From positions 124,001 to 188,000 of the forward strand of contig NZ_JBPOFB010000002.1 in assembly GCF_051251565.1 (NCBI RefSeq): a DNA stretch of 64,000 bases, read 5' to 3'. The position numbers and the translations under genes were made by a program. The DNA comes from Marivita sp051251565 (GTDB lineage Bacteria; Pseudomonadota; Alphaproteobacteria; Rhodobacterales; Rhodobacteraceae). The notes beneath the pieces are model-generated. The model saw only the letters and a program-made list of their open reading frames with translations. It ran no database searches and was not told the origin of the DNA. How positions within the stretch are numbered: position 1 is the first letter of the stretch; each line of letters opens with the position of its first letter. Below, piece by piece: positions 26,194 to 34,052 of this stretch.

Positions 26194-26258
26194 CAAGGGT
26201 TGGACTTTCGCCCATCAGCGCCATCTATAGGACCGAGATCACGGACAGGAGGCATTCC

Positions 26259-26708
26259 ATGGCCAAATACGAAAAGAACCCGGACGTTATTGCGACCTTG
26301 TCGCCAGAACAGTTCTACGTGACGCAGGAAAGCGGCACGGAACGGCCCGGTACGGGGGAATACCTCAACAACAAAGAGCCGGGTATCTATGTCGATATCG
26401 TCAGCGGTGAGCCGCTTTTTGCAAGCGCCGACAAGTACGAGTCGGGCTGTGGCTGGCCAAGCTTTACCAAGCCGCTCGAGCCCGCACATGTGAACGAGCT
26501 GCGCGACCTGACGCTTGGGATGATCCGCACCGAAGTGCGGTCAGCCCATGGTGACAGCCATCTGGGGCATGTGTTTCCCGACGGTCCGCAAGACCGGGGT
26601 GGTCTGCGCTATTGTATCAATTCCGCCAGCCTGCGGTTTATCCATCGTGACGATATGGAGGCCGAAGGCTATGGTGCTTATCTGGATCAAGTGGAGAACG
26701 TGGCATGA
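26259..26708 (+). CDS. msrB: Peptide methionine-R-sulfoxide reductase MsrB, lacking zinc cysteines
   Basis: 149 residues. Catalytic Cys119 is in LRYCINSASLRF and a candidate resolving Cys64 is in SGCGWPSF; the HLGHVFPDGP signature is intact. Both structural CxxC pairs of zinc-type MsrB are replaced: D46/S49 in YVDIVSG and S95/G98 in RSAHGDSH. This is therefore a zinc-free MsrB. It reduces the R-epimer of methionine sulfoxide. Its stop overlaps msrA by ATGA, so both stereospecific repair enzymes are made together. Confidence 0.95.
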   Translation: MAKYEKNPDVIATLSPEQFYVTQESGTERPGTGEYLNNKEPGIYVDIVSGEPLFASADKYESGCGWPSFTKPLEPAHVNELRDLTLGMIRTEVRSAHGDSHLGHVFPDGPQDRGGLRYCINSASLRFIHRDDMEAEGYGAYLDQVENVA

Positions 26709-27211
26709 CCGAACGTGCAGTGTTGGCTGGTGGCTGTTTTTGGGGAATGCAGGATCTGATCCGCAAGCTGCCCGGCGTTCACGGGACGCGCGTGGGATAC
26801 ACCGGTGGTGATGTGGCCAACGCGACCTATCGCAATCACGGCACACATGCCGAAGGGATCGAGATTGTCTTTGACCCAACGGTGATTTCCTATCGACAGC
26901 TTTTGGAGTTCTTCTTTCAGATCCACGATCCGACCACGCTCGACCGGCAAGGCAATGACCGTGGGCTAAGCTACCGGTCAGCGATCTACTATGTCGATGA
27001 GGCACAGAAAGACTGTGCGTTGGACACGATTGCCGATGTGAATGCTTCTGGCGTGTGGCCCGGCAGGGTGGTGACCGAGGTAGAGCCTGTGGGCGATTTC
27101 TGGGAGGCCGAGCCCGAGCATCAGGATTATCTTGAACGGTTCCCGAATGGCTATACCTGCCATTTCCCGCGTGCGGATTGGGTTCTTCCCAAGCGCGACG
27201 CGGCCGAGTGA
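26705..27211 (+). CDS. msrA: Peptide methionine-S-sulfoxide reductase MsrA
   Basis: 168 residues with catalytic Cys11 in AGGCFWGMQD. Family motifs include VGYTGGDVANATYRNHGTHAEG, FDPTVISYRQLLEFFFQIHDPTT and SYRSAIYY. It reduces the S-epimer of methionine sulfoxide using thioredoxin. It overlaps msrB by four bases. The last plus-strand gene before the minus-strand pyr/plsY operon. Confidence 0.97.
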   Translation: MTERAVLAGGCFWGMQDLIRKLPGVHGTRVGYTGGDVANATYRNHGTHAEGIEIVFDPTVISYRQLLEFFFQIHDPTTLDRQGNDRGLSYRSAIYYVDEAQKDCALDTIADVNASGVWPGRVVTEVEPVGDFWEAEPEHQDYLERFPNGYTCHFPRADWVLPKRDAAE

Positions 27212-27223
27212 TGTGAAACCCTT

Positions 27224-27254
27224 AGGTCGGGCGATCCCGCCCGGCCTATTTTTT
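27224..27254. terminator. Terminator after msrBA, overlapping the plsY stop
   Basis: A ten-pair stem AGGTCGGGCG (27224-27233) / CGCCCGGCCT (27238-27247), one G-T pair, with loop ATCC, then ATTTTTTC. The right arm includes the last codons of convergent plsY. Confidence 0.85.
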
Positions 27255-27857
27255 CGCCGCGCCAATCCGCGGTTCGGTCCCGTCCTTGAGCCGCGTAAGG
27301 TTCGCGCGGTGACGCCAGACGATCAGCAGCGCGAGGGCGATTGTCAGCGGGAAAATCTGGCCTTGCCCGATGACGAGGCAGATCAATGGAGACCAAGCCG
27401 CCGCCACCAGTGCCGACAGGCTTGAGATACGGCTGATCGCGGCGGTGGCCAGCCAGATCGCACAGGCCAACAGTCCAACGGGCCACGCCAGCGCCAGCAT
27501 CAGGCCAAGAAACGTCGCCACGCCCTTGCCCCCTTTGAAGGAAAGCCAGACCGGGAAACAGTGTCCCAGAAACGCCGCCAGCGCTGCGATTTGTGCGGCG
27601 TCTTCGCCTGCCATTGCGCGGGCCAATAGAACGGCAACCGCGCCCTTGGCCCCGTCCAGCAGCAAGGTCGCCGCCGCAGCCCCTTTGTTGCCGGTGCGCA
27701 GCACGTTTGTTGCGCCGATATTTCCCGACCCGATCTCGCGCAGATTGCCCAGGCCCATAGCCTTGGTTAGGATCAGCCCAAACGGGATTGATCCCAGCAG
27801 ATACCCGATTGCGGCCCATAGAACGACCAGAGCTATGCTTGATTCAAGTGCTGGCAT
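27246..27857 (-). CDS. plsY: Glycerol-3-phosphate acyltransferase PlsY
   Basis: 203 residues with five or more membrane helices. PlsY motifs are present: GYLLGSIPFGLILTK, REIGSGNIGATNVLRTGNKG and the catalytic FKGGKGVATFLG. It transfers acyl groups from acyl-phosphate to glycerol-3-phosphate, the first committed phospholipid step. Its ATG shares one base with the pyrC' stop (TGATG), so it is the last gene of the pyrB operon. Confidence 0.97.
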   Translation of the reverse strand: MPALESSIALVVLWAAIGYLLGSIPFGLILTKAMGLGNLREIGSGNIGATNVLRTGNKGAAAATLLLDGAKGAVAVLLARAMAGEDAAQIAALAAFLGHCFPVWLSFKGGKGVATFLGLMLALAWPVGLLACAIWLATAAISRISSLSALVAAAWSPLICLVIGQGQIFPLTIALALLIVWRHRANLTRLKDGTEPRIGAAKK

Positions 27858-29152
27858 CAGGTGCTCCGGTAGACCGAGGTTCCACTTACGAAGGTTTCAA
27901 GAACCTTACCCTGCAAGCGCGCGCCGTCAAACGGTGTGTTTTTTGACTTGGACAGCAGCTTGAACCGGTCAAGCACGATGGGTTTGTCCGGGTCGAACAA
28001 GACCAGATCGGCAGGCGCGCCTTTGGTCAGACGGCCACAGTCCAGACCAAGCCGCTTTGCGGGGTTCAGAGACAGCGCGCGGAACAGCGTCGGCAGATCC
28101 AGATCGCCGGAATGGTACAGGCGCATCAGAACTGGCAGCATTGTCTCCAGGCCGACCGCCCCGCTTGCGGCTTCTTCAAAGGGCAGGCGTTTGCTTTCTT
28201 CGTCTTGTGGCGTGTGGAACGATCCGATCACGTCGATCAGGCCGGATTTGACGGCTTCGACAACGGTGTGTCGATCATCTTCGGCACGCAGGGGCGGCTT
28301 GACCTTAAAGAAGGTGCGGTAATCGGCAACGTCGAATTCATTGAGCGTGAGGTGATGCATCGACACGCCTGCGGTCACGTCAAATCCGTTGCGCTTGGCC
28401 CGCTCCAGCGCGGGCAGGGCGCGGGTCGTGGTGATCTGGTCGGCATGGTAGCGCACGCCGGTCATTTCCACGAGCGCAATGTCCCGGTCCAGCCCCATGC
28501 GCTCGGCCATCGGCGACACGCCCGGCAAACCGCGCAACGATGCGAATTTGCCCGATGTCGTGGCGGCCCCGGCGGACAGGTTCGGTTCCTGCGGGTGCCC
28601 GACGATCAGCGCGCCCAAAGCCCGCGCATAGGTCATGGCGCGGGACAGCACCTTGGTGTCGCGCACCACGCGGTCGCAATCGGTGAAGGCCACGGCACCG
28701 GCATCCATGAGAAACCCGATCTCGGTCATCTCGCGCCCGTCGCGGCCTTTGGTCAGCGCGGCCATGGGCAGAACATGCACCGGGGCGGCCTCGTTGGCGC
28801 GGCGGCGAATGAATTCAAGAACTTCGGGCGTGTCGATTGCCGGGCTGGTGTCGGGCCGCGTGACGATGGTGGTCACACCGCCTGCCGCCGCTGCCTGACC
28901 GGCAGAGCCATAGCTTTCCTTGTGCCGTTCACCGGGTTCGCAGATCTTGACGCCGATATCGACTATGCCCGGCGCGAGGTACTTGCCCCCCGCATCGCGG
29001 CGCTGGTCCAGCGGCACAGTGTCGGTGCTCAGATCCGGTGCAGGGGTCTCGAAAATCTCGGCAATCACGCCGTTGCGGATCAGAACTGCGCCGGGGGTGA
29101 CGGTGCCCGCCTCTGGGTCGACAAGACGCGCGTTGGTGATGAGTAAGGTCAT
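27857..29152 (-). CDS. pyrC: Dihydroorotase homologue, probably non-catalytic (PyrC' type)
   Basis: 431 residues from ATG 29152; a longer frame overlaps the preceding gene. The overall fold is a type-I dihydroorotase amidohydrolase (LAPGIVDIGVKICEPGERHKE, KVKPPLRAEDDR, LSLNPAKRLGL). The metal-binding DxHxH is replaced by D65-I-G67-V-K69, and the usual TDHAPH catalytic aspartate region reads SFHTPQ (311-316), with Phe at the aspartate position. It therefore should not bind the dinuclear zinc centre. In Pseudomonas, a comparable inactive PyrC' is needed for aspartate transcarbamoylase assembly. A true dihydroorotase must be encoded elsewhere. Confidence 0.88.
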   Translation of the reverse strand: MTLLITNARLVDPEAGTVTPGAVLIRNGVIAEIFETPAPDLSTDTVPLDQRRDAGGKYLAPGIVDIGVKICEPGERHKESYGSAGQAAAAGGVTTIVTRPDTSPAIDTPEVLEFIRRRANEAAPVHVLPMAALTKGRDGREMTEIGFLMDAGAVAFTDCDRVVRDTKVLSRAMTYARALGALIVGHPQEPNLSAGAATTSGKFASLRGLPGVSPMAERMGLDRDIALVEMTGVRYHADQITTTRALPALERAKRNGFDVTAGVSMHHLTLNEFDVADYRTFFKVKPPLRAEDDRHTVVEAVKSGLIDVIGSFHTPQDEESKRLPFEEAASGAVGLETMLPVLMRLYHSGDLDLPTLFRALSLNPAKRLGLDCGRLTKGAPADLVLFDPDKPIVLDRFKLLSKSKNTPFDGARLQGKVLETFVSGTSVYRST

Positions 29153-29153
29153 G

Positions 29154-29543
29154 TCAGGCCCCCTGTTTCTGGCGGGCGGCATTGATCTGGGCAATCACTG
29201 CCGCAGGGTCGGGCTGGTACTTGATCAGGTGCTTGTTGCCGGACTTTGTAATGATCTGGACCGCACCTGCAATGATCCGCAGCTTGACGATCTCGTTCAG
29301 CGGCGTCGTGCGTTCATAAGGCCCATCAAGGCGGGTGTCGGACATCGTCCAGATCTCGTCCATCACCTCATCGGCCATATACCATCCGCGCAGGGCGATG
29401 GCCGCTAGACCGCCGATTGCACCAGTCCAGACATGGGGATTGCCCGCCACCCATAACAGCGCCATCCCGACCACCATCGCAATTGCGGACATCACCGCAT
29501 GGGCGCGGGTGTAGGTGGCCATGTCAGGTTTGAATTCGGTCAT
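29154..29543 (-). CDS. Small membrane protein of the pyrB operon (orf129)
   Basis: 129 residues: a short N-terminus, two hydrophobic helices (AVMSAIAMVVGMALLWVAG and WTGAIGGLAAIALRGWYM), then a soluble part of about 75 residues (PLNEIVKLRIIAGAVQIIT, HLIKYQPDPAAVIAQINAA). That part has the strand-strand-helix look of a bacterial PH domain; this is an inference. Its stop is one base before pyrC'. I do not recognise a characterised family. Confidence 0.75.
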   Translation of the reverse strand: MTEFKPDMATYTRAHAVMSAIAMVVGMALLWVAGNPHVWTGAIGGLAAIALRGWYMADEVMDEIWTMSDTRLDGPYERTTPLNEIVKLRIIAGAVQIITKSGNKHLIKYQPDPAAVIAQINAARQKQGA

Positions 29544-29563
29544 GTGGGCTTTCTGCGGGCTGG

Positions 29564-30112
29564 TCAGTTGAGCATGATCTTGGCAGCGATGATCCCAACG
29601 GAGATCACCGCAAAAAGGCCGAGCGCCACCCAGAGGGCGGTGTTCGATTGTGCGACGTTGCCAGTCGGTGCCCCGCCGATGCTGCCTTTGGCCGAGGCGG
29701 TTCGGATCGGCGTTGCACTCATCGCGGCCTTGGGTTCATTGAACGTGCCGACCCAGCGCAGGGGCGTTGCAATCGCCAGATCCTGTTCGGTGTGATTGAA
29801 CGCCTGCGACGGAAGCACCAGAACAAATCCCTTTAACGCATCCAGCCGGGGCCGCATCGCGGCAAAGTCTGACCCGTTCACATCATGGGCGTTGATCAGG
29901 TATTGCGACAGCGGCATGTCGCCCAGATCGCGGATGTCGATGGTGTCGACAAAGGCCGCACGCAGGGATTTCGCGCCAAGCGCGTATTGCAGTGGCCATT
30001 CGCCGGTGCCTGCCTGCGTGGTAAACCGTTCAACAGCTTCGCGCGGGAGGTCGATGTGAAACACACGGATGACGCCGCGTTCGCTGCTGTTGATATGGAT
30101 GGACGTGCTCAT
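29564..30112 (-). CDS. Tail-anchored protein coupled to pyrB (orf182)
   Basis: 182 residues. A soluble domain of ~125 residues (VIRVFHIDLPREAVERF, SLRAAFVDTIDIRDLGDMPLSQYL, LKGFVLVLPSQAF), a Gly/Ala/Thr-rich linker, and one C-terminal helix (ALWVALGLFAVISVGIIAAKI) ending in MLN. It has no signal peptide, so the domain faces the cytoplasm. The ATG overlaps the pyrB stop by ATGA, implying tight translation coupling. Family unrecognised. A membrane scaffold for aspartate transcarbamoylase is conceivable but unproven. Confidence 0.78.
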   Translation of the reverse strand: MSTSIHINSSERGVIRVFHIDLPREAVERFTTQAGTGEWPLQYALGAKSLRAAFVDTIDIRDLGDMPLSQYLINAHDVNGSDFAAMRPRLDALKGFVLVLPSQAFNHTEQDLAIATPLRWVGTFNEPKAAMSATPIRTASAKGSIGGAPTGNVAQSNTALWVALGLFAVISVGIIAAKIMLN

Positions 30113-31071
30113 ACCATGACACCTCCCGGTTGCGCCGCGCGTCGATCCCGAAGCGACCGGGCCAGCAAATCCATCGCCGCCATGCGCACCGCGACCCCCA
30201 TTTCCACCTGTTCCTGAATGACCGACCGGTTGATGTCATCAGCCAGTGTTCCGTCAATCTCGACTCCGCGGTTCATTGGTCCGGGATGCATGATGATGGC
30301 ATCGTCCTTGGCACAGGCAAGTTTATCGGCGTCCAGCCCGTAACGGTGATAGTATTCACGTTCGGACGGGATGAACCCGCCGTCCATGCGCTCTTTCTGG
30401 AGGCGCAACATCATCACCACGTCGACGTCCCGCAGCCCTTCGCGCATGTCGTCAAACACCTCAACGCCGAATTCGCTGATCCCCGACGGCATGAGCGTGG
30501 GTGGGCCGACAAGGCGCACGCGGTTTTCCATCTTGCCCAACAGAAGGATGTTAGACCGCGCGACGCGACTGTGGGCGATATCGCCGCAAATGGCGATGGA
30601 CAGGCGGTGCAACCGGCCCTTTTCGCGCCGGATCGTCAGCGCATCCAAAAGCGCCTGCGTGGGGTGTTCATGTTTGCCATCCCCGGCATTCAGGACCGCG
30701 CAATCGACTTTTTGCGACAGCAGATCCACCGCGCCGGCCTGAGGGTGCCGCACCACGAGCAAATCAGGGCGCATCGCGTTCAGCGTCATCGCCGTATCAA
30801 CCAGCGTTTCACCTTTCTTGATCGATGACGCCTGCATCGCCATATTCATCACATCCGCGCCCAAACGCTTGCCTGCCAGCTCGAAACTGGCCTGCGTCCG
30901 GGTCGAGTTTTCAAAGAACATGTTGATCTGCGTCAGCCCGGCCAGAACATCGGTGCTGGGGGTGCGTGTGCGATTGCGGTCTGCGTATTGGTCCGACAGG
31001 TCGAGAAGGGTGGTGATTTCATCCGGTCGAAGGGGTTCGATCCCAAGCAAGTGTCGTTGATCGAAACGCAT
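30109..31071 (-). CDS. pyrB: Aspartate carbamoyltransferase catalytic subunit
   Basis: 320 residues from ATG 31071 with AAAAGG six bases upstream; the longer frame start lacks one. Carbamoyl-phosphate binding motif FFENSTRTQASFELAGKRLGADV and HPTQALLDALTI are present, plus aspartate-binding residues near MLRLQKERMD. It makes N-carbamoyl-aspartate, the committed pyrimidine step. First gene of the operon pyrB-orf182-orf129-pyrC'-plsY. No pyrI regulatory chain is nearby. Confidence 0.97.
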   Translation of the reverse strand: MRFDQRHLLGIEPLRPDEITTLLDLSDQYADRNRTRTPSTDVLAGLTQINMFFENSTRTQASFELAGKRLGADVMNMAMQASSIKKGETLVDTAMTLNAMRPDLLVVRHPQAGAVDLLSQKVDCAVLNAGDGKHEHPTQALLDALTIRREKGRLHRLSIAICGDIAHSRVARSNILLLGKMENRVRLVGPPTLMPSGISEFGVEVFDDMREGLRDVDVVMMLRLQKERMDGGFIPSEREYYHRYGLDADKLACAKDDAIIMHPGPMNRGVEIDGTLADDINRSVIQEQVEMGVAVRMAAMDLLARSLRDRRAAQPGGVMV

Positions 31072-31175
31072 CGGTTGGCCTTTTCGGAGTGCTTGGCCGC
31101 TTATAGAAACTGCACTGCCGCGCGGCAAGAGCGTCATCCCTTTTGCGCGCCACATTGCCGGGATAGGGTGACTGC

Positions 31176-31952
31176 ATGGATTCGCACATGGATTGGCATG
31201 CGGCTCGCGCCGCGCTGGAATGGCAGGTTGACCTTGGCGTGACCGAGTCGATCTCGGAAACGCCCATCAACCGTTTTGAGCAGGTCGCACCGCCGCCCAA
31301 AACAGGGCTTGCCGCCGTGTCGCAGGCCCCGGTGATGCCGGTAGAAATCAACCCCGTTGCCGAGGCAGAAGCCGCCGCACGGGGGGCAAGTGATTTGGCC
31401 GCGTTGAAAGCGGCGATGGAAGCCTACCCGCATTGCGATCTGCAAAAGGGCGCGCGTAATCTGGTGTTCAGCGATGGTGTGGCCGGATCCCGCGTTATGA
31501 TCATCGGCGAAGCGCCGGGGCGCGAAGAGGATCAGGTCGGCAAGCCATTTGTCGGACGCGCGGGGCAATTGCTTGATAAGATGCTTGCCGCGATTGATCT
31601 GGGCCGCGACCGGACCGACGCGCACTCGGTCTACATCACCAACGTTTTGCCGTGGCGACCGCCGCAAAACCGCGATCCCAAGCCGGATGAAATGGCCATG
31701 ATGATGCCCTTTCTCAAACGGCATATCGTCCTTGCCAAACCCGAGGTTTTGGTGGTCATGGGCAATATCTCGTGTCAGGCCCTGCTTGGCAAACGCGGCA
31801 TCACCCGACTGCGCGGCCAATGGGACGCAGCCGAAGGTCTCCCCGTGATCCCGATGTTCCACCCTGCCTATCTGTTGCGCAGCCCGGCAGCCAAGCGCGA
31901 GGCTTGGGCCGACCTTTTGGACCTGCGCGCGCATCTGACCAAGAAAGCCTGA
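31176..31952 (+). CDS. Uracil-DNA glycosylase, family 4 (UdgA-like), Fe-S ligands reduced
   Basis: 258 residues. Motif 1 is GEAPGREEDQVGKPFVG, the substrate-binding region has YITNVLPWRPPQNRDPKPDE, and motif 3 is MFHPAYLLRSP, the pattern of family 4 UDG. It removes uracil from DNA for base-excision repair. The N-terminal ~85 residues form a Pro/Ala-rich lead typical of alphaproteobacterial forms. The family normally uses four cysteines for a [4Fe-4S] cluster; only two cysteines are visible (PHCDL and ISCQALL). Divergent from pyrB and three bases ahead of moaB. Confidence 0.92.
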   Translation: MDSHMDWHAARAALEWQVDLGVTESISETPINRFEQVAPPPKTGLAAVSQAPVMPVEINPVAEAEAAARGASDLAALKAAMEAYPHCDLQKGARNLVFSDGVAGSRVMIIGEAPGREEDQVGKPFVGRAGQLLDKMLAAIDLGRDRTDAHSVYITNVLPWRPPQNRDPKPDEMAMMMPFLKRHIVLAKPEVLVVMGNISCQALLGKRGITRLRGQWDAAEGLPVIPMFHPAYLLRSPAAKREAWADLLDLRAHLTKKA

Positions 31953-31955
31953 CCC

Positions 31956-32498
31956 ATGAGCCGTATCGACGACACCAAAGATTTCATGCCGATCCGCATT
32001 GCCGTTCTTACGGTCAGCGATACGCGCTCTCTGAGTGAAGACCGCTCTGGCGATACGCTTGTTGGCCGGATCGAAGCGGCGGGGCATATCGTGGCGGACC
32101 GCAAGATCATTCAGGACGAACGCGATCAGATCGCGACACAGCTGCGCGTTTGGTGCGACACGCCGGATATCGACGTGGTGATCTCGACCGGGGGGACCGG
32201 GCTGACGGGGCGGGATGTGACGGTCGAAGCGCACCGCGATGTCTACGAGAAAGAGATCGACGCCTTTGGCACGGTGTTCACCATGGTGTCGTTCCAAAAG
32301 ATCGGCACAAGCGCCATCCAAAGCCGCGCGACGGGCGGCGTGCGCAATGGCACGTATCTTTTTGCGCTGCCCGGAAGTCCGGGGGCCTGCAAGGACGCGT
32401 GGGACGAAATTCTGAGCCTTCAGCTCGATTACCGGCACCGGCCGTGTAACTTTGTAGAGATTTTGCCGCGATTGGACGAACATTTGCGACGGAAATAG
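31956..32498 (+). CDS. moaB: Molybdenum cofactor biosynthesis protein MoaB
   Basis: 180 residues of the MoaB/MogA family, with the pterin-binding core VVISTGGTGLTGRDVTVEA and the C-terminal TYLFALPGSPGACKDAWDEIL. MogA/MoaB adenylate molybdopterin before metal insertion; MoaB of E. coli-type organisms is not always required. No other moa or mod genes are in the window. ATG lies three bases after the udg stop. Confidence 0.93.
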   Translation: MSRIDDTKDFMPIRIAVLTVSDTRSLSEDRSGDTLVGRIEAAGHIVADRKIIQDERDQIATQLRVWCDTPDIDVVISTGGTGLTGRDVTVEAHRDVYEKEIDAFGTVFTMVSFQKIGTSAIQSRATGGVRNGTYLFALPGSPGACKDAWDEILSLQLDYRHRPCNFVEILPRLDEHLRRK

Positions 32499-32557
32499 CG
32501 TTTAACTGCGTGTAACGCATAGACGTGATATTGGAAAACATTCAGATCTGGCTATCT

Positions 32558-32571
32558 GTCTGGTCAGACCT
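32558..32571. promoter_or_regulatory. Operator-like dyad before the RND efflux pair
   Basis: GTCTG-GT-CAGAC (32558-32569) overlaps TGGTCAGACCT (32561-32571). The latter resembles GntR/FadR-type TGGTC-N-GACCA operators. It lies 21-34 bp before the adaptor start, well placed for repression. No regulator gene is adjacent. Confidence 0.4.
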
Positions 32572-32591
32572 GTTATTGAGGATTGTCGCAT

Positions 32592-34049
32592 ATGCGGTTC
32601 CTGCGCCGTAGCCTGACCGGGCTTTTTCTTCTTTCCGTGACGCTTGGCTTGTTGGCCTTTGCCGGGGTGCAGGTGCGGGATGCCGTGCAGGATCGCATGT
32701 CGCAAGAACCCCGCAGCTTTCCGCAGCGCGAACGCGTTTTCGCGGTGAACGTGATCGGGGCAGAGTTGCAGACGATCACCCCTGTCCTCACCGCCTTTGG
32801 TCAGATCGAATCCGTGCGCACTCTGGAACTGCGTGCAGCGGCAGGGGGGCGCGTGATTGAAATTGCGCCGGATTTCGTCGAAGGCGGGCGCGTGACCGAA
32901 GGCCAGTTGTTGGTTCGGATTGACCCCACCGATGCGGAATCGGTGCTCCAGCGTGTCCAAAGTGATATCGTCGATTCCAAAGCCGAACAGCGCGAGGCAG
33001 AGCGGGCGATTGTGCTGGCGCAGGACGAGCTTGAGGCGGCACAGGAACAGGCGGATTTGCGCGAACGCGCCTTTCAGCGCCAGCGTGATCTGCAAGACCG
33101 CGGCGTTGGCACCGCCGCAGCGGTCGAGGTCGCGGAACTGGCCGCAGCACAGGCGCGGCAGGCGGTGTTGTCGCGCCGTCAGGCCGTCGCACAGGCCGAG
33201 GCGCGGATTGATCAGTCGACCACCCGTCTGTCCCGCGCCAGCATAGCCGAGGCCGAGGCGCAGCGCCGTTTGGATGACACGCTCATCCGGGCCGATTTCT
33301 CGGGTACGCTGGCGGATGTGTCGGTGGTGCAGGGGCGGCTTGTGTCGTCCAACGAACAGCTTGCCCGCCTGATCGACGCAGAGGCGCTCGAAGTGGCGTT
33401 CCGCGTGTCCACGCAACAATTCGCGCGGCTTTTGGATGATACCGGCAACTTGACCAGATCGGACGTTATTGTGGTTCTGGACGTGTTCGGCACCAACCTG
33501 ACAGCGACCGGAACGCTCAGCCGTGCAGGCGCGGCTGTGGGGGATGGTCAAACCGGACGGCTTTTGTTTGCCACGCTCAACAGCGCGCCGGGGTTCCGTC
33601 CGGGTGATTTCGTCACCGTCAAAATAGAAGAACCGCCCCTGGAACAGGTGGCGCGCCTGCCAGCCTCGGCGCTCAATGCTGCGAACGAAGTGCTGGTTCT
33701 GGCTGATGAAGACCGGCTTGAGACGATCGCCGTCACGCTCTTGCGGCGTCAGGGCGATGATGTGCTGGTCCGCGCCCGTGGCTTGCAGGGCCGCGAGGTC
33801 GTGGCCGAACGCACGCCGCTTCTCGGCGAAGGCATCAAGGTTCGTCCCCTGCGTGACGCAGGACAAGCCGCTCCCGAAGAGCCGGAGATGGTCGAGCTGA
33901 CCGAGGAACGCCGCGCGCGTCTGACGGCCTTTGTCGAGGCCAACACCCGCATGCCCGAAGAGGCACGGCAACGCATCCTGCAACAGCTGTCGCAGGGCAC
34001 TGTACCGGCGCAGGTTGTTGAACGCATCGAATCCCGGATGGGAGGATAA
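32592..34049 (+). CDS. RND efflux periplasmic adaptor (membrane fusion protein)
   Basis: 485 residues from ATG 32592. An N-terminal membrane anchor/signal (GLFLLSVTLGLLAFAG) is followed by a lipoyl half (ELRAAAGGRVIEIAPDFVEGG), a long coiled-coil hairpin rich in Ala/Glu/Gln (~residues 125-225), the second lipoyl half (TLIRADFSGTLADVSVVQGRLV) and a beta-barrel. It links the inner-membrane pump to an outer-membrane channel. No TolC gene is adjacent. The pump follows after three bases. Confidence 0.93.
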   Translation: MRFLRRSLTGLFLLSVTLGLLAFAGVQVRDAVQDRMSQEPRSFPQRERVFAVNVIGAELQTITPVLTAFGQIESVRTLELRAAAGGRVIEIAPDFVEGGRVTEGQLLVRIDPTDAESVLQRVQSDIVDSKAEQREAERAIVLAQDELEAAQEQADLRERAFQRQRDLQDRGVGTAAAVEVAELAAAQARQAVLSRRQAVAQAEARIDQSTTRLSRASIAEAEAQRRLDDTLIRADFSGTLADVSVVQGRLVSSNEQLARLIDAEALEVAFRVSTQQFARLLDDTGNLTRSDVIVVLDVFGTNLTATGTLSRAGAAVGDGQTGRLLFATLNSAPGFRPGDFVTVKIEEPPLEQVARLPASALNAANEVLVLADEDRLETIAVTLLRRQGDDVLVRARGLQGREVVAERTPLLGEGIKVRPLRDAGQAAPEEPEMVELTEERRARLTAFVEANTRMPEEARQRILQQLSQGTVPAQVVERIESRMGG

Positions 34050-34052
34050 CCC

